Positions 37,779-48,228 of a stretch of DNA of 64,000 nucleotides are shown here, piece by piece. The stretch is from a bacterium. GTDB lineage: Bacteria > Krumholzibacteriota > Krumholzibacteriia > LZORAL124-64-63. Position 1 is the first letter of the stretch. The number at the start of each line of letters is the position of its first letter. The translations under genes and the position numbers were made by a program. Location of the stretch: NCBI GenBank assembly GCA_016712675.1, contig JADJQR010000001.1, positions 1,488,001 to 1,552,000 of the forward strand, written 5' to 3'. The notes under the pieces were generated by a model that did not search any database, was not told the origin of the DNA, and saw nothing but the letters and a program-made list of their open reading frames with translations.

Positions 37779-39007
37779 TGAACGACTCCCCGCGCCCCCC
37801 GAGCCTCCTGGACGGCCTGCCACCGCGGCCGGAGAGCGGCATCTACCTGGACAACAACGCCACGACGCCCGTGGCGCCCGAAGTGGTTGCCCGCATGGTG
37901 CCGCTGCTGAGCGAGCACTACGGCAACCCGTCGAGCATGCACTCGTTTGGCGCCCGCGCCGGCGACGAGGTGGCGCGCGCACGGGAGAAGGTCGCGGCGC
38001 TGCTCGGGGCCGCGCAGCCGGGCGAGATCGTCTTCACGAGCGGTGGTTCCGAGAGCGACAACTTCGCCATCGTGGGCACCCTGCACGCTCACCCTGACAA
38101 ACGCCACCTGGTCACGACCGAGGTCGAGCATCCGGCGGTGCTGGGCCTCTGCCGCGAACTGCAGAAGCGCCACGGCTACGACGTGACGTTCCTCAAGGTC
38201 GATGGTGCCGGACGTCTGGATCCGGCTCAGGTGGCGACCGCGCTGCGGCCGGAGACGGCGCTGGTGTCGGTGATGATGGCCAACAACGAGACCGGGGTGC
38301 TGTTCGACATCGAAGCCATCGGCCGCGTGGTCAAGCAACATGGCGCGGTCTTCCACGTGGATGGGGTGCAGGCCGCGGGCAAGCTCCCCCTGGACCTCGA
38401 ACATTCGCCGGTCGACCTGTTCGCCGTCTCCGGCCACAAGCTCCACGCGGCCAAGGGCGTGGGCGCGCTCTACGTCCGCCGCGGCACGAAGCTGCGTCCG
38501 TTGATCGTGGGTGGGCACCAGGAGCGCGGGCGGCGTGCCGGTACGGAGAACGTGGCCGCGATCGCGGGCTTGGGCGTGGCCTGCGAACTGGCGGCGGCGA
38601 ACCTCGCCATCGAGGACGTGCAGGTGCGACGCCTGCGCGACCGCCTGGAACAGGGCCTTTTGGCGGCCATCCCCGACTGCCAGGCCAACGGCGACCCATC
38701 GTACCGGCTGCCGAACACGACCAACATCAGCTTCAGGTACATCGAGGGCGAGGGCATCCTGCTGCTGCTCGACCGCGTGGGTGTCGCCGCCAGCAGCGGC
38801 TCGGCCTGCACCAGCGGCAGTCTCGAGCCGTCGCATGTCCTGCGCGCGATGGGCCTGCCGTTCACGCTGACGCACGGCTCGATCCGGTTCTCGCTGTCGC
38901 GCTACAACACCGGGGCCGAGATCGACTATGTCCTGGCCGTGCTGCCGCGCATCGTCGAGCGCCTGCGGGCGATCACACCGTTCAACGAGCAGCGGGCCAC
39001 CTTCTGA
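37778..39007 (+). CDS. nifS: cysteine desulfurase
   Basis: A 409-residue PLP-dependent class V aminotransferase-fold enzyme converting cysteine to alanine and enzyme-bound persulfide. YLDNNATTP near the N-terminus, FTSGGSESDNFA, the VEHPAV histidine, HVDGVQAAGK, the PLP-Lys in AVSGHKLHAAKG and the catalytic Cys in the flexible loop SSGSACTSGSLEPSHV are all intact. It is the group I (NifS/IscS) type. The ATG at 37778 shares one base with the nifU stop. A GTG three bases upstream is an equally in-frame alternative. Confidence 0.96.
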   Translation: MNDSPRPPSLLDGLPPRPESGIYLDNNATTPVAPEVVARMVPLLSEHYGNPSSMHSFGARAGDEVARAREKVAALLGAAQPGEIVFTSGGSESDNFAIVGTLHAHPDKRHLVTTEVEHPAVLGLCRELQKRHGYDVTFLKVDGAGRLDPAQVATALRPETALVSVMMANNETGVLFDIEAIGRVVKQHGAVFHVDGVQAAGKLPLDLEHSPVDLFAVSGHKLHAAKGVGALYVRRGTKLRPLIVGGHQERGRRAGTENVAAIAGLGVACELAAANLAIEDVQVRRLRDRLEQGLLAAIPDCQANGDPSYRLPNTTNISFRYIEGEGILLLLDRVGVAASSGSACTSGSLEPSHVLRAMGLPFTLTHGSIRFSLSRYNTGAEIDYVLAVLPRIVERLRAITPFNEQRATF

Positions 39008-39040
39008 GCCAGGGGACGCCGCCGCGCGTCCGGAAAGAAC

Positions 39041-42000
39041 ATGACCGGCGCCATCACCAACTCCGGCACCGCCGTCGCGCCGCGTGGCGGCCCAGGCGGC
39101 CTCCTGCAGGCAGCGTTGCTCGACCGCGTCGCGGGCGAGGGTCTGGAACGGGCCGTCGCGGGGCTGCGCGCCGCCCTGCAGGCGCCCGGGGAGGGCCCCT
39201 TGCTCGTGACGGGCCTGCGTGGCGGCGCCACCGGCCTCATGTTGGCCGCCTGGCACGCGGCCAGCGGCCGGCCCGCTCTCGTCGTCGCGCCTGACCGCGA
39301 GGTGGCGGACCGACTGGCCGACGACCTCGTGGTCTGGCTGGGTCCGGACGCCGTTTGCCACCTGCCGCAGCCGGAGGTCATGGCCTTCGATCGGAACTCG
39401 CCGGACGCGGCCACCGCGGGTGACTTCCTGGCCGGGTTGCACCACCTGCGCACGCGCAGCGGTGTCCTGGCCGTCACCTCGTTGACCGCGCTGCGCCAAC
39501 GCGTCATGGCTCCCGGTACGCTCGAGCGCGCGACGTTGAGGCTGCGCGCCGGACAGCGGTTCGATCCGGATGCCCTCTGCGGCGCGTTGGTCCGCGCCGG
39601 CTACCGGCCGGCGGGCATGGTCGCCAAGACCGGTGATTTCGCCCGCCGCGGCGGACTGCTGGACGTGTTCGCGCCCGGAGACAGGCCGCTGCGCATCGAG
39701 TTCTTCGATGATGAGATCGTCTCCCTGCGCCTGTTCGAGGTCGAGACTCAGCGCACGGTCGCACGCACCGAGGACGCCGTCGTCGTGCCCGTCAGCCACC
39801 TGTGGCTCGACGATGACGCGGTGCTGGCCTGCCTGGGCCGGGCCGAGGCGTTGCTGGCGGCACGCCCCGAAGGCCCCGATGCCGATGCGTTGGAGGACCT
39901 GCAGCGACGTCTGGAGGACCGACTGGCCGACGACGGCATCGAGAGCTATCTGCCGTGGACCGGTCCGACGGCCACCTTGATCGACTACCTGCCCGAGGGC
40001 ACGACGGTCTTCTGGTGCGATCCGGTGCGCCTGAACGAGCAGTCCGGCCTGCTCGATGGGGAGCTGCCGCGGTTGCGCGAGGGGCGGGCCGAACGCGACC
40101 CGGCCCTGCCCGCGATCGAGGAACTGGTTGAGCCCAGCGCACGGCTGGCCGCGCCGCGACTGCGCCACGTGCACCTGGCCGAGTCGTGGATCGCCGGCGA
40201 CGAGGCGGGACTCTGGCTGGGCGTGCCGCCCCGCGCCAGCATCGACTTCCCGACCACGTCGCAGCAGTTGCGCGGCGGCGACGTCACCGCGCTGAGCGCG
40301 GAACTGGCGGCACGCGAGGGAGCCGGCGACGCGGTCCTGCTCCTGTGCGACAACCGCGGTCAGGCCGAGCGGCTGGGCGATCTCCTGGATGAGGTCTCTG
40401 CTGATCCCCCTGCGACCCGCCCCCTGGTTGGCGGCGTTTCGGCCGGATTCGCGTGGCCGGACGCGCGTCTGCATTGCCTGACGGACCACGAGTTCTTCGA
40501 GCGCTACCGTCGTCCTGTCCGCGTGCGTCACCGAAGCAGCGGAGTCGTCAAGGAGCGTGCCTCGCTGCGGCCGGGCGAACTGGTCGTCCATCTGGAGTAC
40601 GGCATCGCGCGCTACCAGGGATTGCGCGTGATCACGGTCGAAGGCATCGAGCGCGAGTGCCTCCTGCTCGAGTACGCCGAGGACGGGAAGGTCTACGTCC
40701 CGGTCGAGAACATCGACCAGGTCGAACGCTACAGCTCCGACCAGGGCGCCAACCCGCCCCTGGCCCGCCTCGGCTCGGGCAGCTGGCTGAAGGTCAAGGG
40801 CAAGGCGCGCAAGGCCATCCGCGCCATGGCGGCCGAGCTCATCGAGCTCTACGCCGCACGTCGCGCCAAGCCTGGCTTTGCCTACCCGCCTGATGGCGCC
40901 CTGCAGCGCGCATTGGAGGACTCGTTCCTGTGGGACGAGACGCCGGACCAGTTGACGGCGATCAACGAGGTGAAGCGCGACATGGAGTCACCCGAACCGA
41001 TGGACCGCCTGGTCTGCGGCGACGTTGGCTTCGGCAAGACCGAGGTCGCCATCCGGGCCGCGTTCAAGGCGGTGGCCGCCGGCAAGCAGGTGGCCGTGCT
41101 CTGCCCGACCACCCTGCTGGCGGCACAGCACGGCGAGACCTTCGGCGAGCGTTTCCGCGATTTCCCGGTGAAGGTGGCCGTCCTCAATCGCTACCGCACC
41201 CCGGCCGAGCAGAAGCAGGTGCTGACGCAACTGGCCGCCGGGAGTCTCGATGTCCTGGTCGGCACGCACCGACTCCTGTCGCGCGACGTGAGATTCAAGG
41301 ACCTCGGCCTGCTGGTGGTCGATGAGGAGCAACGCTTCGGCGTGCGTCACAAGGAACGTCTCAAGGAGATGAAGCGTCAGGTTGACGCGATCACGCTCAG
41401 CGCGACCCCGATCCCGCGTACGCTCTACCTGGCGCTCATGGGTGCGCGTGACATGTCGCTGATCAACACGCCGCCACGGGACCGCCTGCCCATCCACACG
41501 GAGCTCTGCGCCTTCGACAAGCGCGTGCTGGTCGAGGCCATCCTGCGCGAACTGCACCGTGGCGGTCAGGTCTTCTTTGTCCACAACCGCGTGCAGACCA
41601 TCGAGGGGATGGCGCAGCTGATCCGCGAGCTGCTCCCCAACGTCCGGGTGGGTTGGGCACACGGGCAGATGGAGGAGGACCGGCTCGAGGCCATCATGGA
41701 GCGATTCCTGGCTCACGAGCTGGATGTGCTCGTGTCGACCTCGATCATCGAGTCGGGCCTGGACATGCCGCGCGTCAACACCATCATCATCGACCGCGCC
41801 GACCGCTTCGGTCTGGCCCAGCTCTACCAGTTGCGCGGACGCGTCGGCCGCAGCAACCACCGCGCCTTCGCCTACCTGATGACCCCGCCGGGCGAGCGCT
41901 TGACCGCCGAGGCGCGACGGCGCCTGGCCGCCCTCGAGGAGTTCCAGGCCCTCGGTTCGGGTTACCACATCGCCATGCGGGATCTGGAGATCCGTGGAGC

Positions 42001-42577
42001 CGGCAATCTCCTGGGCGAGGAGCAGCACGGCCACATGGAAGCCATCGGCTTCGACCTCTACTGCCGGCTGCTCGAGGAGACCGTGGCGGAACTCCAGGGC
42101 GGCGGCGGTGTTGCTCCGCTGGACGTGAAGGTCGAGCTCCACGCGGCCGCCTACCTGCCCGACGAGTACGTGGGCGATCCGCAGCACAAGATGGACCTCT
42201 ACCGCCGCGTGGCCCGGACCCGGCGCGTGGAGGCCTGCCAGCGGCTGCGGGAGGAATTCCGCGACCGCTACGGGCAACCGCCGGTACCGGTGGACAACCT
42301 GCTGGCGATCCAGCGGTTGCGCATCATGGCGGGGCGGCTGGGCATTGTCGAGGTCCGCGGCGGGCGGCAGGGCTGCGACTTCTTTTTCGCTGGCGGAAGG
42401 GAACCGGCGGCGCCTATCATACAAGGCTTGATGGCGTCCGGCCCCAAAGGCCTGCAATTCAAGGCATCTGACCAGTTCGTGATGAAGGTGCCCGCCCCGC
42501 GCGGGGAGCACCTGGCCATCGCGGACGCCATGCTCGAACGGCTGGCCTCACTGCAGGGCGTCGGACCCGAAGGTTGA
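39041..42577 (+). CDS. mfd: transcription-repair coupling factor
   Basis: A 1178-residue full-length Mfd, which displaces stalled RNA polymerase and recruits UvrA. The N-terminal UvrB-like module (~25-380) is followed by the RNA polymerase-interacting CarD-like domain ([19 protein letters not shown], ~505-575). The SF2 translocase comes next, with Walker [35 protein letters not shown] and the motif VI region [14 protein letters not shown]. The C-terminal TRCF domain follows ([14 protein letters not shown]). All core motifs look intact. It starts 33 bases after nifS and is followed after 47 bases by a foldase gene. Confidence 0.97.
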   Translation: MTGAITNSGTAVAPRGGPGGLLQAALLDRVAGEGLERAVAGLRAALQAPGEGPLLVTGLRGGATGLMLAAWHAASGRPALVVAPDREVADRLADDLVVWLGPDAVCHLPQPEVMAFDRNSPDAATAGDFLAGLHHLRTRSGVLAVTSLTALRQRVMAPGTLERATLRLRAGQRFDPDALCGALVRAGYRPAGMVAKTGDFARRGGLLDVFAPGDRPLRIEFFDDEIVSLRLFEVETQRTVARTEDAVVVPVSHLWLDDDAVLACLGRAEALLAARPEGPDADALEDLQRRLEDRLADDGIESYLPWTGPTATLIDYLPEGTTVFWCDPVRLNEQSGLLDGELPRLREGRAERDPALPAIEELVEPSARLAAPRLRHVHLAESWIAGDEAGLWLGVPPRASIDFPTTSQQLRGGDVTALSAELAAREGAGDAVLLLCDNRGQAERLGDLLDEVSADPPATRPLVGGVSAGFAWPDARLHCLTDHEFFERYRRPVRVRHRSSGVVKERASLRPGELVVHLEYGIARYQGLRVITVEGIERECLLLEYAEDGKVYVPVENIDQVERYSSDQGANPPLARLGSGSWLKVKGKARKAIRAMAAELIELYAARRAKPGFAYPPDGALQRALEDSFLWDETPDQLTAINEVKRDMESPEPMDRLVCGDVGFGKTEVAIRAAFKAVAAGKQVAVLCPTTLLAAQHGETFGERFRDFPVKVAVLNRYRTPAEQKQVLTQLAAGSLDVLVGTHRLLSRDVRFKDLGLLVVDEEQRFGVRHKERLKEMKRQVDAITLSATPIPRTLYLALMGARDMSLINTPPRDRLPIHTELCAFDKRVLVEAILRELHRGGQVFFVHNRVQTIEGMAQLIRELLPNVRVGWAHGQMEEDRLEAIMERFLAHELDVLVSTSIIESGLDMPRVNTIIIDRADRFGLAQLYQLRGRVGRSNHRAFAYLMTPPGERLTAEARRRLAALEEFQALGSGYHIAMRDLEIRGAGNLLGEEQHGHMEAIGFDLYCRLLEETVAELQGGGGVAPLDVKVELHAAAYLPDEYVGDPQHKMDLYRRVARTRRVEACQRLREEFRDRYGQPPVPVDNLLAIQRLRIMAGRLGIVEVRGGRQGCDFFFAGGREPAAPIIQGLMASGPKGLQFKASDQFVMKVPAPRGEHLAIADAMLERLASLQGVGPEG

Positions 42578-42624
42578 CCGGACGGGCTCTTCCACAATCG
42601 TACCGGCGTTGCCAAGGAGATTCC

Positions 42625-44445
42625 ATGCGTTCGTTGCGTACACCCGCGCCCCGTCCGTTGACGGCCCTGCTGGCCGTGCTGGCGTTGGCCCTCATTGCCG
42701 GCGCCGGCTGCGGCGGCAAGGGCAAGGACCTGTCGCCGGACACCGTATTGGCCAAGGTCGGCGACAAGGAGATCACGGCAGGCTACTACGAGAAGAAGCT
42801 CGGACGCCTCCACCCGGTCGACCTTCCGCGGGACGACGAGGGCAATGTCCTGGATACGGCCGAGATGCCCGGCAAGCGCAAGTTCCTCGACACCATCATC
42901 AACAAGGATGTGATGGTGACGATCGCGGCGCAGCTCGGGTTCAACGACGACGCGCAGATCGACTATGCCCGCCAGACGCTGCTTTCTAACGAGGCCGTGA
43001 CCGCTGCCCGGCGACGCCTCGTCGACGAACCGGCCTCGAAATTCACCGAGGACGACGTCCTGGCATTCTACGAGAAGTTCGGCACCGTGCGGCACTGCCG
43101 GTACTTCATCGCAGATACCCGGGAGCTGGCCGTCCGGGGCCGCGAGGCTGCCCTGGCCGGCGCGGACTGGGCCGACGTGTGGAACGAGTTCCACGCCGGC
43201 CTCAAGGAAGGCACCGTTTCCTACGAGATCGACCTGCATTACGGACGCTTCATCACCTCGTTCGAGGACCCGATCTTCGCCGCGAAGGTGGGGGACATTA
43301 CCGAGCCCGTGCCCAGCACCTACGGCTGGTGGGTCGTGAAGATCGACGGCGAGGAACAGGCTGAGCGTCCGCCGCTGGAGGAAGCCCGCGCGCGGATCGA
43401 GTCGGCGATCGTCAGCCGCAACCAGATGCGCCTGGTCGACGCCTACAAGGCCGATCTGCGGAAGAAGTTCGGGATGTACATCCGCGAGGACGCGCTCGTG
43501 AAGGCTTTCGCCGGCCTGCCGGTCGATGAGGGGCTGTTCTATCCCGGCACCAAGGAGCAGATCAGGCGCGAGGACCTCCAACCCCTGGAACTGGACCCGA
43601 GCGACCTGGGCCTCGATTTCTACGGCTATACAGTGAAAGGCGAACCCCGCACGTATACGCTCGGGGACTTCAAGACGACCTTCGACCGCATGAATGTCTT
43701 CGAGCGCCCGAAGCGGGCCGAGATGGTCGGTGGAATGCGCACCAAGATCGGCGACGAGATCGAGCGCGCCCTGCTCAACTTCGACTCCCAGGATCGCGGG
43801 CTGGACAAGGATCCCGAGGTCCTGGCAGCGGTCGAAGACAGGATCGACGAGATGCTCGTCGGCAAGCTCTTCGAGGAAGGCGTCCACTACGACAAGACGG
43901 TCTCGCCGGCGGCGCTGGATTCGGCCTGGGCCCTGCTCAAGGACGAATACGACCTGCCGGAGACGCGCTCGGGCAAGCGGGTACTCGTGGCCGACCAGGC
44001 GCAGGCCGACAAGGCCTACGCAGCCCTGGAGGCCGGCGAGCCCTGGCGGCGCGTGCTCAACACGTACGGCAGCGATGAGACCGACAAGGCCCTGAGCGGG
44101 CAACTCGGACCGGTCCGCGTGGACGCCCAGGGACCCGAGCGCGATGCCCTGTTCAGCCTGGAGGTCGGCAAGTACAGCACGCCGCGCCGGTTGGACGATG
44201 GTCGCTACTCGATCGTGATGCTCGAGGAGATCGCGCCTCCGCGCAGCCAGGAACTGAAGGACGTGGCCGACGCCGTTGTCAAGCGCATCCAGAACAAGCG
44301 CGAGGAGCAGGCGTTCCGCGCCGCACTCGATGGCTGGAAGCAGAAGGTCAAGATCCAGGTCTTCGAGGACCGTCTGGCCAAGACCCGCTCGTGGAAGGAA
44401 CTGGTCGATGCGGCGAATCAGTCCAAGAAGCCGGCCGGCGCGTAG
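42625..44445 (+). CDS. parvulin-type peptidyl-prolyl isomerase lipoprotein (PpiC/SurA-like)
   Basis: A 606-residue exported foldase. The signal sequence with lipobox (LIAGAGC) begins at the ATG at 42625 (AAGGAG 6 bases upstream). A SurA_N-like chaperone region (VLAKVGDKEITAGYYEKKLGRL) comes first. A central rotamase region (~150-250) includes VGDITEPVPSTYGWWVVKI. A second, more degenerate rotamase-like segment near residues 430-550 contains LGPVRVDAQGPERDALFSLEVGKYSTP. Predicted to help fold or escort outer-membrane proteins in the periplasm. Its 3' end overlaps the next foldase gene by 38 bases, so the two are likely coupled. Confidence 0.85.
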   Translation: MRSLRTPAPRPLTALLAVLALALIAGAGCGGKGKDLSPDTVLAKVGDKEITAGYYEKKLGRLHPVDLPRDDEGNVLDTAEMPGKRKFLDTIINKDVMVTIAAQLGFNDDAQIDYARQTLLSNEAVTAARRRLVDEPASKFTEDDVLAFYEKFGTVRHCRYFIADTRELAVRGREAALAGADWADVWNEFHAGLKEGTVSYEIDLHYGRFITSFEDPIFAAKVGDITEPVPSTYGWWVVKIDGEEQAERPPLEEARARIESAIVSRNQMRLVDAYKADLRKKFGMYIREDALVKAFAGLPVDEGLFYPGTKEQIRREDLQPLELDPSDLGLDFYGYTVKGEPRTYTLGDFKTTFDRMNVFERPKRAEMVGGMRTKIGDEIERALLNFDSQDRGLDKDPEVLAAVEDRIDEMLVGKLFEEGVHYDKTVSPAALDSAWALLKDEYDLPETRSGKRVLVADQAQADKAYAALEAGEPWRRVLNTYGSDETDKALSGQLGPVRVDAQGPERDALFSLEVGKYSTPRRLDDGRYSIVMLEEIAPPRSQELKDVADAVVKRIQNKREEQAFRAALDGWKQKVKIQVFEDRLAKTRSWKELVDAANQSKKPAGA

Positions 44446-45784
44446 CCTGCTGATCGCGGCGTCGCTGTCAGCGACGGCGTGCGTGAACGTCGTACCGGCG
44501 GTGGCGGAGGACGTCGCGCCGGCAACGACCGAAGACATCGCCCCGGCGGCGGCGCCGGTCCTGATCGACAGGATCGTGGCGATCGTCGACGAGGAGGCCA
44601 TCCTCCAGAGCGATCTCGTGCGCGAGACCGAGCTGTACCGACTCGAGCGCCAGTACGCCGGCGAACCGGTCGCCGAGGATGCGGCTGCCGTGCGGCGGGA
44701 GATCCTTGACCGGTTGATCGAGAGCAAGCTGATCATCGCCGCGGCGAAGCGTGCCGACATGAGCGTGGATCCCGAGGCCGTGTCCGGGAGCGTCGACCAG
44801 AAGATCCGGCAGTTCGAGGAGCATTTCGGCGGCCCCGAGGCGCTCGAGCGCGAGCTGGCTCGGAGCGGCATGACGCTTTCGGATTACCGGGCCCGCATGG
44901 CCGCTCAGCTGCGCGACCAGCAGTACCTGCGGCTGGTCGTCGGCAAGTTCATCCGGCCGGACATCGAGGTGCTCGAGAACGAGGTGCGCGACTACTACCT
45001 GGCGAACCTCGACAGGATGCCGGCTGAACCAGACAGCCTGGCGATCGCGGACATCCTGATCCCGGTGCAGCCCTCGGTCGAGGCGCGCCGCCGGGTCCAG
45101 GAGAAGGTCGTCCGCATCCAGGCCGACCTCGCCCGGGGGATGTCGTTCTCGGAGGCCGCGCGGCAGCATTCCGAGGATGCCGCTGCCTCGCGCGGGGGCC
45201 AGGTCGGGCTGGTCGGCAAGGATGACCTTTACGATCCCGGATTGGCGCGCACGGTCTTCGCTCTGGCCGCCGGGCAGGTCAGTGAGCCCGTGGTCACGCC
45301 CCGGGGAGTGCACCTGGTGCGCGTAGACGAGGTGCGGGAAGACGGTCAGCGCGCCATCAGCCAGATTTTCCTGCCGGTCAGCGCCACGGAACAGGATGTG
45401 GCGACGGCGCGCGTCCAGGCCGAGGCGGCGCGCGCCAGGGTGCTTGGCGGCGAGTCCTTCGCACTGGTGGCGTCGGAGGTCAGCGCCGACCTGGCCTCGG
45501 CTCGCAACGGCGGCGTGCTCGGGACGTTCCGACTCGTGGACCTGAGCGAGACCTTCCAGGCCGCACTGGCCGACCTGCCCGAAGGCGCGGTGAGCGAGCC
45601 CGTGCTGACGACGGCCGGGTGGTACGTGTTCAAGGTGCTCGGGCGGACGGTCGGCCACATGTACACGTACGAGGAATTATCGGAACAGCTGCGCCAGGAG
45701 GTCGAGTCCCGGAAGATCGAGGCGGCGCTCGCCGAATACGTGAAAGGACTGCGCCGCCGCTTCTTCATCGATGAGAAGGGCTGA
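44408..45784 (+). CDS. SurA-like periplasmic chaperone/peptidyl-prolyl isomerase
   Basis: A 458-residue exported protein. After a signal sequence (SLLIAASLSATAC, probably a lipobox) comes the SurA_N core (LIDRIVAIVDEEAILQSDLVRE, LIESKLIIAAAKRADM). Two parvulin domains follow: IADILIPVQPSV to PVVTPRGVHLVRVDEV, and ISQIFLPVSATEQDV to EPVLTTAGWYVFKVLG. This is the SurA layout. It probably acts with the preceding lipoprotein foldase on outer-membrane proteins such as the barrel at 54188. The ATG at 44408 lies inside the upstream gene. The 3' end overlaps the convergent glycosyltransferase gene by 20 bases. Confidence 0.87.
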   Translation: MRRISPRSRPARSLLIAASLSATACVNVVPAVAEDVAPATTEDIAPAAAPVLIDRIVAIVDEEAILQSDLVRETELYRLERQYAGEPVAEDAAAVRREILDRLIESKLIIAAAKRADMSVDPEAVSGSVDQKIRQFEEHFGGPEALERELARSGMTLSDYRARMAAQLRDQQYLRLVVGKFIRPDIEVLENEVRDYYLANLDRMPAEPDSLAIADILIPVQPSVEARRRVQEKVVRIQADLARGMSFSEAARQHSEDAAASRGGQVGLVGKDDLYDPGLARTVFALAAGQVSEPVVTPRGVHLVRVDEVREDGQRAISQIFLPVSATEQDVATARVQAEAARARVLGGESFALVASEVSADLASARNGGVLGTFRLVDLSETFQAALADLPEGAVSEPVLTTAGWYVFKVLGRTVGHMYTYEELSEQLRQEVESRKIEAALAEYVKGLRRRFFIDEKG

Positions 45785-47252
45785 GCGCGGCCCCGCGTTC
45801 GGCGAGCCACTGCTGCAGCCAGGGGAAGGCCTGCTCCAGCGCCGGTGACCGCGCGCACAGGGCGTCACGCAGGTCAGGCCGACCGGACGCCCACAGCGAT
45901 TCCAGCCAAGACCGCAGGATCCGATCCGCCAGGTCGGGTGGAAGGTCGACTTCCACCTCGCGCTCGATGCCCATCACCAGGGCCAGCAGAACGACCCCCA
46001 ACGGATCAGTCCCGTTGCCGCCGTGCACCTCCAGCAGATCCAGGGCCGCCTCTGGGCGGCCTGCCGTCAGCAGCGCCTGGGCCAGCGGCGTGGCCGCGTC
46101 CGGGTGCTCCTGCAGATGACGGCGGGCGAACGCCATGCCACCGGTGGGGCCGAACGACACCGCTGCCAGCAGCGCCTCCGGGTCCCGCGGGGCATCGGCG
46201 GCCGCGCGGAACGCCAGGTCGGCGGCGAGGTCGCGATCACCGGCCCGTGCCGCCAGTCGGCAGAGACCCAGCAGCGGGCGCGCGGGGACCACGCCGCCGA
46301 CGCCGGGACCGGCCTCCGACACCAGCGCCAAGCAGGATGCGAACGCGGCTCGCGCCTCGGCCGCGCGCCCACCGGCTTCGAGCAGGAGCCCCCGGCGCAG
46401 GTGCCAGGCGGGACCGTCCTCGACGCGGCGTGCCTGGCGGTCCAGCCAGGCCAGCGCCGCCGCGGGCTGCGCGCTGAGCGATTGGGCGATCAGAGCGGCA
46501 AGGTCGCCGCTCCAGGGGCGCCCGGTCAGCCGGGCCCGGGGCGTTCGCTCCAGGGCACTTCGCGCCGCCTCGGCTTCGGTGTCGAACAGTTGGCGGTCAT
46601 CCCAGAATCGGGCCAATTCCAGCAGCTTGAAGCGGCAGTAGAGGTCGTCCGGATCGTCCTGCAGCGCCCGGCGCAGCAATTCCGTGTCGCGTGTCTTCTT
46701 GTCGCGGGCGGCGGCTACGGACCGGACGTAGCCCAGGTGATCGACGCTGCCCGGCAGGTGGCGCAGCACCAGGCTTTCGCGCGCAAGGAAGGCCGCGACA
46801 TCATCGGCGACGTCCTCGTGGATGCGGTGGCGGAACCGGATCCGCGGGTCATTGCGGAAGCAGCGCAGCAGACGGGCCTGCCGCTGACCTCCGTCGGGCA
46901 TCTCGTTGCGCATGACGACCGTCGCGGCGCCGGCCCCGTGGTCGGTAGTCGCCAGTTCCCGCAGCGCCGACCGCAGCGTCTGATCCGGGCGTTCGTCGGC
47001 ATCCAGGCAGACGATCCAGCGACCTCCGGCGGCTTCCAGCGAGACGTTGCGCGCAGCGGCGAAATCATCGCGCCAGGGGAAGTGCAGGACGCGGCCGCCA
47101 GCCGCGCGGACGAGCTCCGGGCCGGCATCCCGCGAGCCCGTATCGGCGACCACCAGTTCGTCCCACAGCCCGGCCACCGAAGCCAGGAATCCTGGCAGCA
47201 TGACGGCCTCGTCACGCACGATCATGCACAGACTCAGGTCAAGGCGTGCCAA
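45765..47252 (-). CDS. family 2 glycosyltransferase with TPR-like C-terminal region
   Basis: A 495-residue protein. The GT-A fold begins at residue ~5: LSLCMIVRDEAVMLPGFLASV, ELVVADTGSRDAG and the DxD-like CLDADERPD match GT2 family proteins of the 'SunS/TPR' type. These transfer sugars from nucleotide donors to proteins or lipids. Residues ~230-490 are Ala/Leu-rich paired helices, probably TPR repeats (ALAWLDRQARRVEDGPAWHLRRGLLLEAGGR-like units). The TTG at 47252, preceded by GAGGTAGG, is the best start; no ATG or GTG gives a complete domain. The acceptor is unknown. It is divergent from ftsE, and its stop lies within the convergent surA-like gene. Confidence 0.82.
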   Translation of the reverse strand: MARLDLSLCMIVRDEAVMLPGFLASVAGLWDELVVADTGSRDAGPELVRAAGGRVLHFPWRDDFAAARNVSLEAAGGRWIVCLDADERPDQTLRSALRELATTDHGAGAATVVMRNEMPDGGQRQARLLRCFRNDPRIRFRHRIHEDVADDVAAFLARESLVLRHLPGSVDHLGYVRSVAAARDKKTRDTELLRRALQDDPDDLYCRFKLLELARFWDDRQLFDTEAEAARSALERTPRARLTGRPWSGDLAALIAQSLSAQPAAALAWLDRQARRVEDGPAWHLRRGLLLEAGGRAAEARAAFASCLALVSEAGPGVGGVVPARPLLGLCRLAARAGDRDLAADLAFRAAADAPRDPEALLAAVSFGPTGGMAFARRHLQEHPDAATPLAQALLTAGRPEAALDLLEVHGGNGTDPLGVVLLALVMGIEREVEVDLPPDLADRILRSWLESLWASGRPDLRDALCARSPALEQAFPWLQQWLAERGAALSPSHR

Positions 47253-47397
47253 CGTCCTACCTCGGCTCCGGCGTGGCGAGGGCTGCGGCGGGTGCCGCGT
47301 TCGGGCATGGAACGTGCAAATCCGGGGCCGAACCAGGGAGGCGGCCCCCGCCGGGGGCGGCTTCCCGCCATGTCCAGGCCCTTGCGGGGAGTGTCCC

Positions 47398-48228
47398 TTG
47401 GCCAGCCAGAACCAGGTCCGGAGCACAGGCAGCGGCGGTGCGCAATCGGATCCGCGCGCGATCATCAGCTTCCACCACGTGGACCTGCAGTACGACGACC
47501 AGAAGGCGCTGGCGGACGTGACCTTCGCTGTCGCCAACGGCGAGTTCGTGTGCCTGACCGGCCCTAGCGGCGCTGGCAAGAGCAGCATCCTGCGGCTGAT
47601 CGCCATGGACGCCTTCCCCACGAAGGGTCAGGTCATCGTGCGCGGCATGCCGGCTTCGCGCATGAATCGCGGGCGCATCCCGCTGCTCCGGCGGGAGATC
47701 GGATTCGTCTTCCAGGATTTCCGCCTGCTGGAAGACCGCAGCGTGGAGGACAACGTCGCCTTCGCGCAGCTGGTCGTTGGCCAGCCGCACCGTTTGATCG
47801 TGCAGAACGTCACGCGCGTGCTGACACAGGTGGGACTCTACGACAAGCGGCACCGGCTGCCACGGCAGCTGTCGGGCGGCGAGCAGCAGCGCGTCGCCAT
47901 CGCCCGCGCGATGGTCAACAGTCCCAAGATCCTCCTGGCGGACGAGCCCACCGGCAACCTGGATCCGGCGACAGCGCAGGAGATCATCGACCTGCTGTTC
48001 CGCGTCAACGACGCGGGCACGTGCGTGTTCTTCTCGACGCACGACCACGAGATCGTGAAGACCTTCGGCCAGCGCGTGCTGGTGATCGAGGGCGGACGGC
48101 TGCGTTCGGACGAGAGGCGGCGCGCCGTCGACCGCAGGGCCAGCCTGGTCGATCACATGTATCGTGCGCCCGAGGGCGCCGCGGCCCCCGCGGCCCGTCC
48201 CGCGCGCAGGGAGCCCGCCCATGCTTAA
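47398..48228 (+). CDS. ftsE: cell division ATP-binding protein FtsE
   Basis: A 276-residue ABC ATPase of the FtsEX complex, which couples cytoplasmic ATP hydrolysis to activation of periplasmic cell-wall hydrolases at the septum. Walker A is GPSGAGKSS, the Q-loop FVFQDFRLL, signature LSGGEQQRVAIARA, Walker B ILLADEPTGNLD and the switch His STHDHE. It carries a ~20-residue N-terminal and ~45-residue C-terminal extension compared with E. coli FtsE. The TTG at 47398 is chosen because GGGGAG lies 6 bases upstream and no ATG/GTG gives the full domain. The stop overlaps the ftsX start by 8 bases. Confidence 0.92.
   Translation: MASQNQVRSTGSGGAQSDPRAIISFHHVDLQYDDQKALADVTFAVANGEFVCLTGPSGAGKSSILRLIAMDAFPTKGQVIVRGMPASRMNRGRIPLLRREIGFVFQDFRLLEDRSVEDNVAFAQLVVGQPHRLIVQNVTRVLTQVGLYDKRHRLPRQLSGGEQQRVAIARAMVNSPKILLADEPTGNLDPATAQEIIDLLFRVNDAGTCVFFSTHDHEIVKTFGQRVLVIEGGRLRSDERRRAVDRRASLVDHMYRAPEGAAAPAARPARREPAHA

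Noticed and set aside
37652-40591. Minus-strand open frame of about 980 codons over nifS and mfd
   Set aside because: The sense strand carries nifS and mfd. There are no domain motifs or ribosome site in the antisense frame.
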